DNA from: Tetmemena sp. SeJ-2015
Taxonomy: Eukaryota > Ciliophora > Spirotrichea > Sporadotrichida > Oxytrichidae
Direction of reading: 5' to 3'
Assembly: GCA_027382625.1 (NCBI GenBank)
Contig: JAJKFJ010021376.1
Location: 24,142 to 88,141, forward strand
DNA length: 64,000 nt
Below, piece by piece: positions 21,601 to 33,600 of the stretch. The notes under the pieces are model-generated. The model was not told the DNA's origin. It worked only from the letters and a program-made list of their open reading frames with translations, and did not search any database. Within the stretch, counting starts at the first letter, position 1. Every line of letters begins with the position of its first letter. The position numbers and the translations under genes were made by a program.

Positions 21601-24600
21601 TGTCAATTTTAATTATGAGAAGGTGAATGGGAAACTAAGAATTTCATCTAGACATATGCTGATGGATGCAAGCACGAGTACAGATGCAAGTTCTCTCATG
21701 GTTGGAAGGAACAAGAGTATCATCCTCTCAATTATAAGATGCATGCCTGCAGACAAATTATTCAAAAATAGCTTAATAAAGTTAAATTTAATTCACAAAT
21801 ATAGATTTCGTAAATGGAATTGTAGAGATATTATAAAGACCCATATTTTATTTAAAATATTTTTTAAACTTGAGCATATACAGAATTATTTCCATAATAG
21901 TTAAAGCAGAATTGATAGAAGATTTTCATTAAAAATCAAAGTTTTTAAATTTCTTATAGATTTTTCTTATTATGGCTCCAATGCGATTTGGTAATTGGGA
22001 AAATATAAAAGCAAAGCTACTTATTTCATTAGATTATTCTAACTTATAGTATTTTGGTTGTCTTGGCGCGAGGTTCTTATCACTTTATTTTAGACTTTAC
22101 TTGTGATTTGAATTATTTGAGGATGTCTTTAACTTTGATAAATCATGGTCAACTTGTTTCCCTATTGACCCTAAGCTAATCTAAGACTAAAGAATTTAGC
22201 AACTTACATGAGATAAAAGGCATCCGTATCCTTTTGAGTTGAATCTTGTTATTTTCCTCATTATCTCATCTATTTCGTGTTGAGGATTCCAACTTGTCTA
22301 TGAGCTCAACTTAAAAACCACATTAATTCAAAAAATCACGGATAATTTTATGTGAAATAGAGCTAAACTTAAATCATGTCTTTAAAATAAATAATAAACA
22401 AAATGGTTTACTTACCTCTATGTTTTTGAGATACATTGAAACAGTATCATTTTTGAAGATAGATGATACTATGAATTCCGCCATTATGAATTTATAAATT
22501 AAAAATGAAATTATTTATCTAATCAATTTAATTAAATCACTGTTGAGCCTCAACTCATTAAAATAAAGCTTGATTATTAAATGTTATGATAATGTAATCG
22601 TATTTAGGCCATATTATTTAATTATGTATTAAATGCCTTCTTTTTCAGATCTATTATAAAAAATTACCTTAATAGAAAATAAAATATCCATCCATATCAA
22701 TAAATATTCATGTGATACTCTAAGACATCTCAAAGACCCTTTATACTCAGCAAAATTATTTTCTCTCAATAGATTCAAATTTAGGATCTTCATTATAGCT
22801 GACAATTTAATTAAAAAAATTAATTAAATTAATAATTAATTTTTAAAAAAATTATAAAACCGAGGCAGTTAAATGTGAGATAGTAGGCAGAAATTATGAT
22901 CATTCGATTAATTATTAAATTATTAACAATTTCATCCTTGCAACTTCTTCGTTGGAGGCCTATGTATCGAGTTACCTCGGCCTTAAGATTTTGAACTTGA
23001 CTAATTTCTTGGTAGATAGTTTATGGCATCTAAATCTTTTCATAGGCACCTGCTATTGTAATGGTAGAAAGACAAACTATTCTTATAATTTAAGGAGCTA
23101 AAAAATAATGCTCATATTGAGATATTTAGCAAGCAATTTAACTGGCAACTTTTACAGCTCTTCATTTATCATTTTAACTCAATTTCAATTTTCATATAAA
23201 TTGTACTATAATTCAGATGAGTTCAGAAATAAAGTAATTTCATCTATGTCTGTCATTACGAAGATTTACATTTGGATTCTTTCTCAAATTAATAATACAA
23301 AATTGAATTTAAAAACAGGATATATTACTTTAAGAGAATTCAATATCTAAATCTAACGATTCTGACTTATTTCATATATGAATTAAATAGTATAAGTGAA
23401 AAATTAAATGAAGTTTACTATAATCTTACTTTCATATATTCTTTATCAAATTACAAGATTTATATTCATTATATTTTAATATTTTCCAATCTGAATATAA
23501 AAATTAAAAAATTATTCCTTTGTATAAAATAGCTTTATATTTCTTAGATGTTAATTATTTTCGCTTCTTAAATTTGAGAGTGTTAATTTATGAAATTGAG
23601 CAGTGCTAGAAGCCTCACTGCCCTTACTACCACTCAGAATAGGATAGGAGGCAGCCTCTTAACCAATTCTTTAAAGTGTTTCCTAAAAACAGAGGAACAA
23701 CAGTTCAATATAAATTAATTTGAATAGACGCAGATATATTAACCCATTTTCTTAAATCTGCTGTTTAACGTGCCAAGTCGCATCTGCCAGACTTATATTG
23801 ACTAACTGACTGGGTAGTAGTAGCAACTTTTCGTTACGTAATCAATTTATGGTTGTGGACCATAAAGTGTGCCTATTCTTGATCCAAAGGTTGTAATGTC
23901 ATTCTAGTATTCAAATTTTCATTTATATTCTAAACAAAAATTACAATTTCTTATTGAAGTTTATTCTTCTTAATTTTTTGCTTGTTTAAATGATTTATAT
24001 TTTCTATATCTAACTAATGTAAACAAATTAAAGATTTGCTTCTCTAATTATTAATATTCATATAATATAACTTAATCAAGTAAATAGGATAAAATACTTA
24101 ACATTTAAAGATAATAAACAAACCTTAAATCATCGTGATAATAATAAAATAAAATTTATTGAAATTTGCTTTGTTTGTTAGGAGCTTAATTTAAAAAAAA
24201 TAAAATCAGTAGGATCAATATTTCTTGAGAAAGAATTTAATATTATAAATTTATATTAAACTTATCTTTTAAATTTTATCAGGCTAATAATATTGATAAT
24301 TCAGAAGAAAATAGCAAATTATCTCAAGTTTTATCTTGTTCGATTAAATACACTTTTTGAATTAATTTACAAGATTTGCGCCTGATAAAAGCTAATTTAC
24401 ATGATTTTATGATTTATTAAAATAAAATTAAAACTGTAAAGTTATAGAAGTTAAGATAATCAATTCTCTCTCCCATAAACTAATTATTTTTGAAAGATTT
24501 AAATCAGTTTGAAATTTTCTTTTTAATTATTTTATTGGCTTCATAATATAGAGAGAAAAAATCGCTCTTTTGTTTTATTATAGGATGGATAGAATTAGAT

Positions 24601-27600
24601 GTTCGCAAAATTTTTGATTAAAGTACAGAACTTGCACGAACAATAAGGTAACTGGCAAGTATTTATACACAAGACTTCTATATGAGTGCATATCTTAAAA
24701 GAATTTAGGATATAATTTGTAACTTGAGTTCTTTGGCTTCTTTATTTCAGTACCCCATTTTACTTTTGAAACATTGTATAGTAGAAATTCTCTTAGGTCT
24801 AACTTCTTCTCTATGAATTATGAAAACATAATAAGATTACCATAAATTCTTATGATTACAAGAAAATCTTTCATTTCTCAAGCCAAAAAAGATAAATCAG
24901 GAGATGCAATTCGTCAAAGTAAGCTAATTCACTTTCCATCTGAGTTGTTTGAAAACCCATATTTTTTAAATCTAAATTTTAATAATGTAATTGATTAATT
25001 ATCGGATAAAATTATGATTTAAATCACTTTCTAAATTAATCTAGTTTTTTGTGAAACACCTAATTCTATTCTTTCCTATATTGATGTTTTCAACTCGAAA
25101 GACAAAAATAATGAAGAGATTGATTCCTTGATTGCCTTATTAGATGGCTGATATATATTTTTTGAATGTTTATAATTTTTAAGTAGAGCTAGTGCCTGTT
25201 GCAAAGAATATATGCAGATTTATTTAGTGACTCAATCATTCGTCTTTCTTCCTGAGTAGTTTGTCTTTCTACATTGGCTGATTTCAGAGTTACTTGAGTT
25301 TTTTCTTGAAAGCAGTGGTGGGATCTATGAGGCTGTTATTCGGAGAGCTTTATTACTATTTCACTAAATGCTTCACTGCTCAGGTATAGAAAATCTATAA
25401 TTTTCTTATTAGTAATGAATTGTCTTCTCCTGCTTGTCAGAATGTAGAAGTTATTTGTTTTCTTTTCAAAATAGTTGCCAAGATATTCATAGGATTGAAG
25501 CCTGACACAAATTGAATAGTCTAATTAAGCTCTCAATACTTGCACTTGAAAGTGCACTCATCTTAGCATTCCTGTGCAGGTATCTGCACTCCATTATAAA
25601 TTAAAATAGCTATTATTTATTCAAACAGATATAATATCAATAAAAGCCTCAAATATATTTCATTGAGTTTTTATTCAATTCTTTAATTTAACAGGATTAA
25701 AGAAAAATGTCTATATCTTAAATCTTTTTAATGTCTGATAAGTGAAGACTAATAGAGTTTTGTTGATATAAATATTTTAGGTTTTTTTAAGGATCGTATA
25801 AAGTAATATTTATTTAATTTTTGAGAGTTAAATATGTTGTGATTTAATTCATTCTAAATTAATTAATAATTTTTTGATGACTATCCAATATGCTTTTAAA
25901 TAAAATTGAATCATTTAGTAAAATTTGTTTTTTATAAAGATGCATAAATTTGATGATGAAATTTTAAATTTCATTTTGATAGAACTAAATTAATATTTAT
26001 TGTATCTATAATCTTAGATGATGAAGCACTAAGCGACTACAACGACTAGTCATTCTGTTCATTCCTAGATCGTTGCTTAACAAGAACTAGCTTAAGGAAT
26101 AAGAAACTAAAGTTAAGGACAGCTTGGAAGGATGACTATGAGCCAAAGCAACCCTAACTATTTTGGGGGATCTCAAAACTAACTGATTATGAATTAAATG
26201 GGAGGATAAGTAGGATCCTAGTAAAGCTTCGGAGCTGGATCTTAGGTCAATTTACAATAACAGCAGCAACAACTAGCTGCCATAGCAAGGGTTTAAAGCT
26301 AGTCTTTATTAAACAATCAAGCAACCTAGCAACTAAAGAGAGTCCCTTCCTCACTATCTCTTTATTATATTGCAATATCTACTCAGTCTGCAGAGTTCAA
26401 GAAATTCACAAATCCAATCCTTAACTAAAATCTTATCTACCAATAGCAGCAGCATCTTTTATAATAGCAATCAAATTTGCAGGATAACTCAGCAATTAAT
26501 AACTAAGGTATTATCCTCCCTCCTCCAGGATTCGAGGATATGCAATAGCAAGTTATTCTTCAAGGTGCAGCTAATAGACTAATCTAACAGCAAAGTGAAA
26601 TCATGAACGGACTAGCATCCAATCAATCCTCTTAAAGTATATTTAAGAATAAAAAGAAATTATATTAAAATTTCAATATTTTAATTAAATTTAAATGCCT
26701 ACAATTATTCTATTTTATACAGATTTATGTAAGATTTAATTCATTTACCTGATAATAAATTGATAATCGCTCAAATTAAGTTATAAATTAAATAAAGTGG
26801 ATTGAGATTTGCATTAAAGTATTTTAATTATAGTACAGAGTTTAATAGAGAATCGTCTCTTATAAGAATTGTAATTTATTAAAAGTAATTATGTTTTGCT
26901 AAAAAGAAATCCCCAGCAATCTACTTCTTGTACAACGCTGACATTGCTATCAAAAATTACAAATTGTTAGCATTTCTTCCTAAAAGTTAAAATGGCAAGT
27001 CAGGATTTATTGAATGTAATCCCCAATAGTAAAAATAGGGCATGATTAATTTAAATTGAAATAAATTTTCCTAGTTAAAGAGACAATGAGAGATAATTCT
27101 ATTTCTCAATTTCTTATTTTTCAGTTTTATCTATTCTTACTCATCAATTTTTGTTTCTATCTTAGCAAATGTGTTTTAAACCAGAACGAACCTGTAAATT
27201 TAAAAAAATAATTCTGTCTAATCAAAGATAACGCTAATTTAATAAGCCAAATCTACAGCAATAAATATATAAGTTTCTATATTAAAAAAATGACTGTCTT
27301 GTGTTTTCCATTTCTACAAATTACATTAAACAATAAATTCACTTATTTAAAAATTAAATCTTATAAATTGCATAATTTAATACAGCTTTATAAAATATAA
27401 GATCATTTAAATTTTTAGGGAACGTATATCAAAAATTTTAGAGCTTATTTTATAATTTATTTTAAGATAATTTCTTAAATAATATCTAGATCTATGAATT
27501 TTACTTGACAATAATTACTTTTTAATTTTAGCTATTGAAAAATCTGAAAACTAAGGAATAAATAATATATTTATTTTGTCTCCCAGTTTACGAATTCATT

Positions 27601-30600
27601 TAGCCAATAATTGATTTTTGATTTTAATTTTTTTAGATAATAAAAAGACATTATAGTAGAAATTTTAATTGAAATCGGTAATTGGTTAAAATAATAAATG
27701 GAGAGTTGCAACTTCATGGCAGTTGAAATCGCTGATTCACTCCCTGATCTGCAGCTTATTAGATAGATAGTCAACAATTAATATGAGCTTCTTCTTAAAT
27801 AATCTTAGAAGTACCTCCCATCAATGACTCACGCACTCTTCTTCTTCCTCATCATAATTTTAATTAGAACTTGTGTCTCTTATATCTCTGTACTGCACAC
27901 TCCCACATAAAAATTGCAAGGAAAGAAAGTTCTTAGAATATAATGCTCTATCTAATGGTGTAATTATTATTTAAATTGGACGCTTCAACTGATTTTAATT
28001 AAATACCTAATTTAATTCTATTTTTATTAAATTATCGGCTATATTTGTAATTTTGATTAAAGTAAGATTTGTTTAATGGTGGAGAAATGTCTTAAGATAT
28101 TAATTTATTTTGATCAACTCCTGAGTAGAATGCAATTATTTTAAAGCTAGCATTAGCAGCAAAGAAATAAACTTTATTCGATAAATATATTATATCATAT
28201 TTTGCACAATTCTTTCAGCAGAGGGATATTTATTTCAAAAACAATATAAAAAACCTGAATTAAAATTTAATTAATATTTTTACAGTGATTTATGCAGCAA
28301 GGCAAATATTTTTATTGTAATAACTTTATTACAATAGAATACCATTTAAAATAATCATTTTAAAAAATTATAAAACAATAGGATTTAAAGAAAAATAATG
28401 TAAAAATTATATAAAATGTATATTTAATTATGAGACATTAAAATGAACAACTAGAGAATTATGAATAGGGATAGCTTATTTAGTAAAGTATATTTTGAAT
28501 AAGTTTTTATTTATGCCTTTTTAGCACTGTAATAGTAAAAATTGAAGGATTTAGGAATTATTTAATCTAAGATTTATAATATGTATTTATCTACTATTGA
28601 CTTTAGCTAGTAAATATCTTGAAAAAGTGAGGTAAATCGTCGTTCTCCTATTTTTTCTATCTTTACTTCTATCTGTTTTTTATTCTGAGTGATTGAATCT
28701 TAACTTTCAACTCTGCTTATCTGAAGTCCCTTGTACTATGCAGACACAAGGCAGTTGTCCTAGTCAAGGAAAGGTCGGAGTATTATCACTCGCTCTGAGG
28801 CGAGAGAATGTCTCCATCTATTCTCAAATCTTCTCTTCCTCTCTGCCTTTTTTGCCTAAGAGCTCAACAACTCCAAGTGATCTAACGAAATGATTGTTTT
28901 AAGTATTAAATTTTAAGTTGATTTTATAATGTAGCTCCTCTTCCAATAAAAAGCGTAAAATGTAACATATACCAAAAGAAGTGAATATATAAACAGCTTA
29001 TTGAAACTATTCCATTCTATATTTTTAGGGAGTCAAAAAATTAGGGGAAGCCACAGTGTCAGAAGGTGAGTATGGGTTCAAGAATCAGAGCCAGAGTTCA
29101 ACCTAAAATAAAATTTCCTTGCTTAAGGAAAACTATATATTCAGTCCAAACACTATTTATATTTTAAGAACAATCTTTTTTAAATTAGTTTTTATGAAGA
29201 GGAAAAGCTAACACTGGCAACCATATTAATTTATTAAAATTATAGAAATTATATATTAAGTCTATAATAAATCAACTTAAATAAAAATAATGCAATTTAT
29301 AATTTATTCAATCAATAAATCTTATCATATAATAGAATATTATATTTTTTTAAAGGTGAGAATTAAAAGTTAAATTTAAGATTATTTTTTGTTTTAGAAA
29401 TATTTTTGAATATATATAATCAGCAAAGAAGTGTTTTAACTTATTTATGATTTAAGTTTATCACAAGTCCAAACTCAATGCCAAATCTACTAAGTTAAGC
29501 TGCTAATCTTTATCAGCAGCAGAATAACCAAAACTTATTCAAAAAAAAAAACATCAATAATTCAAATAAAATTTTATTTATAAATGTTAAAATATCTTTA
29601 TTCATTCTCAAAATAATATTGTCTTTTTCTAATAATCGATCAATTAAAAAGAATATTTTTAAAGTTTAAAAATAGATTAATTCACCTAATTAGAATAAAT
29701 AAATAATTGGTAATGTAAGAAAGAGTGTTAACTTACTGATAGTGCATTTATAGATGAATTAAAATGATGAATTATGAATTATACTAATCCATTTTCATTT
29801 ATTTAAGCTTATTTTATCTTATCATTATCCTGGTCTCTAACTTTTTGATTATACTTTTCGACTTGACCTGCTTCTCTTTGAAGGTGCTATTTTTTTAGCT
29901 AAATGCACGCCTCCTTTTATCATGGCTCCAAATTGATTAAGGGTAAATATGAATGGAGGAAGATATTCCAGGTTACTGTCTCCTTTGAAAAGGACTTTGA
30001 CTATCTATCCTTTGATAGCATCGATAATAGTAACTTGAACAAACATATAGAGATTTAGTTTTATCAATATGTATTTCGGCAGCCAACTTTGGAAAGAGGG
30101 CTAACTCAAGTCCTGATAACTCAGCTCGGCTATTCTTAAAATTAACTCGTTATCTTGATCGTGAATTGATATTTCTTTTCCTTTTACTCACCTTATCTTC
30201 CCTTGAGAATATTGGAGTAAAATGAGGATCAGAAGTACTATTATAGGAGTTGATTTACATCAAATAGGGATAAATAAAATATATAAATTCTACTTCTTTT
30301 TTTAGAAGGCAGAATGTATAATTTATTATGAATATTTATGTCAGCTTTAAGTTTTTCCTTCTCATTGTAATCGTCTCTTGAATTTCTTGCCAAGTATTTT
30401 GGAATTCACTTCCAAGCGTGCGGTTTTTCTTATATAACTTGGAAGAACTCCTTTCTTTTTTACTTTATCCATTTGCTCAAGATCTTCTGCTCTTGAATGT
30501 AGGGCCTCCACTTTTCTTATAAGCTCAAACTGAAAGTAGGCCAAATGGTTGATCTTTACGCTAAACTGGAATAATTCGCTGCTCTCCTTAACTATCATCA

Positions 30601-33600
30601 GGATTCTTAAGGTCCTCTTTCCATTAACGTAGTAGTGTCTCTTTATCGATTTTCATCTAGTTCGACATAATTAATAATAATAATAATAACAACGCATTTT
30701 AGACGATCTAGCGTCTTGCGTGTTATATGTTAAACTTCGGGAAGCTATACAGCCACTCCCTTGTTAGATTAAGAAAAACTAAGTCATTCAAGCATTCACT
30801 TTCTGTAGTTTCTCTTCTGTTTCCCTAATGTTCTGGGTCTACGAGATTTGAATCTCATTCCTTGGTTTCTCGGTCTTCTTCCTGTGTTTCTTCTTCCTGA
30901 TTTCTTTGGTTTGTTTGACACTAGGATGTCACCGTCTCTGGTTTCCCCAACCTTGTTGAGGAATTTGTTTGATTGGATTCTTGTTCTGTATTTTAGTGAT
31001 CCATCTTGGGCCGCTTATGAGAAAAATTTGAAAAGGTCCTTGTTGATAAGCTGGAGGATTCTGAATCCGAAGCCGTCCGCTATTCTGAGCGAGGCTTAAA
31101 TGGTCATGTTGTGGTCGTCTTGTCTGAAGAATTTTCCTTTGAAGGCTTTGTCGTCCCAAATGTCGATCGTTTGTTTTGCTTTGTTACAAATATTAATCAG
31201 AGTCTAGTTCATCGTTCCACCCTGTCGTGTTGCATCGTCATAGGTTTGAGAGTTACCAAACTTGAACTCTACATGGATTACATCTTCAACTTGGACTAGG
31301 TATCTGTCCCAGTCACTTCTTGCCATGGCTTTGCACCTTGGGGGTTCATTCATCTTGATGTCCATTTTCCTTTGGGTTTTCCTGTGGGGTTATTAGATAG
31401 GTTTTAAATATTAATTATTATTAAGTCCCTTAGGTTTGGATCCTTAATTTCTGACTTAAATATTAATATTTAATTATTGAGGTTTAAGTGGATCCACTTT
31501 AATAAGATTTTGATTTTGTCGTGTTTTTTGTTATTACCTAGGGGGGGGTACTACCTATGTGGAGGATGTCCTATTTGATAATGGAGGTCGTTAGGCTTCC
31601 TTCTATGGAGGAGGTTGTTGTTTTGCTCTTCTTCTGATCCACTCGTCATATTCCGTTTAAGTTTAGATTTCCTTGGTTATAGGAAGTGGATTGAGAACTG
31701 GTAGTCCTTTGGATTAGATTGTAGTCGATGGGTCAGCCTCTCTGATGGTTTAGATTTTGTCTCTTTCATAGAATTTTAGGCTGATGTTGGTCACTATGGC
31801 TATCTTCCATATTGCACCCATAAAGAACGATTGTTCTTCGTTTTGAATTAGGTATTCATCAACGAAGGTTCTATCTTCTGAGATGATCATTAGCATGGCT
31901 GCTAACTCAGGAATAGGTTCTTTGATTAGTGAGTCCCATGTTACCTGGTATATTGTTTCCAGGATTTAGTACTAAATAGGAAGTCTGTAGTTTCTTTCAG
32001 ACTTTATGTGTTCAATCATTTTGTCGAGCCTCTCTAGTAAGTTTCTGAGAGTTTGTTCAGCTTTCCATCTAATTGTTTTCGTTTAGTTTCTTGAAAGACC
32101 TCGCTAGGAGTCTTACTTTGAACTTGTGAACGAGTTATTGATGGATTTATTGCTGTGGTTGGAGAAAGATTCATCCAGTTTTTAGCTCGAGGTATTGTTG
32201 GAACTCATGTGCGAGATAGACTCAATCGCAATTAAAATTTTTTTTATTTGATTACATAATTAAATAAAAAAATCTTAAAAGTATTCGCAGTGTGTGAAAT
32301 GGGGGCTCACTGAAATACTTTAAGACTAGTATTTTAATTACATCACTTTCAAAAATTAAATTCAATCACTTCTAATAGTTTCAATATAAGAGATTCATGA
32401 AGATAGCGCCGCAAAAGCATGTGGGTCGTTATAAATCTTGATGAAACACACATACTATAAATATTATAATAACGCATTTCAGACAAACTGATGTCTTTCG
32501 TGTTATGTGTTAAACTTTGGGATGACATAAGGCCTCCCGTATTTAATCAGTTCGAAAAGATTAATCGAACTGATATATCCGATGTCATTAGCTTGTTTAG
32601 CTTTGGTCGTCACGCTTGTATGACCAGTCTGCATCATCGTCCTCTGAGTTTTACATCTCCCTTGTGAACCATGGTCTGCAATTTGAGTCTTTTATCTAAA
32701 GTTTGGCCTTGAGTTTGTCGCATTGTTGCCAGTGAATTTTTGCGAGGTTGTAGAAGTCATCTAAGATATCCAATATTTCCACTGGGTCCAAGGAGTTTGC
32801 AACTCACATAATTCTTCCTGCCATAGCATCTTCAGAGGTTTCTACAAAAATGGGTAGATGATGAAGTAGAGCTGCTCTGGAGTGGTAAGGAATTTTTATT
32901 ATGTGGCTGTCTACAAACCTTAGGAATGTTTCAAATATGAAAATCACGTTATTAGGATGTTTGAGTTCATTATGTTTAATATTTTGCCTGAGCCATATCT
33001 TCAAAGAGTAAAGAGTCATATAAGGGTAATGAATATGGACGAGTCTTTTTTTTTAGGCTTTCAGTGGTTTTTTTAGGTACCTAAGTATCTCTTCCTTATC
33101 ACATTAGTGTTCCTATTCTTTCTGGATGAGTGAGGCATATTTTCCTTCGTTAGGTTCCATATTCATTTTCTTGATCAAATCCTAGCTAAGTTGAGTTAAG
33201 GTAGTCTTTTCAATTTTCCCAAAGTAATTTGTTATTTTTTGTTGGTTGTTCTTTTGGGTTTAAGTTGTGTGTTAGTCGTTTAGGTTGGGTTTGTTAGTTG
33301 GTGGGAGGATTCAACCATCTTAGTCTCTAATCTCTACATATTTAATTTTAGTTATTAAATATCCTATTATATTTATATTTAGTAGGTGACTAATTTATGA
33401 AATGGCAAATTTAATAGTGCTTCATCGTTTTATTACTAATTTTGAAATTATTTTGAAATTCAAGATTTAAGTCGGTCTCCTATTAAATCGTAGGCTATTT
33501 GCCATTCTGGGCCACTTGTGTATCTTAATCAGTTAATTAGGTTGGTTTGTATTAGTTGATGTGGGTTTTGTCTCCGAATCTTCCAGCTCTAATGATAATC

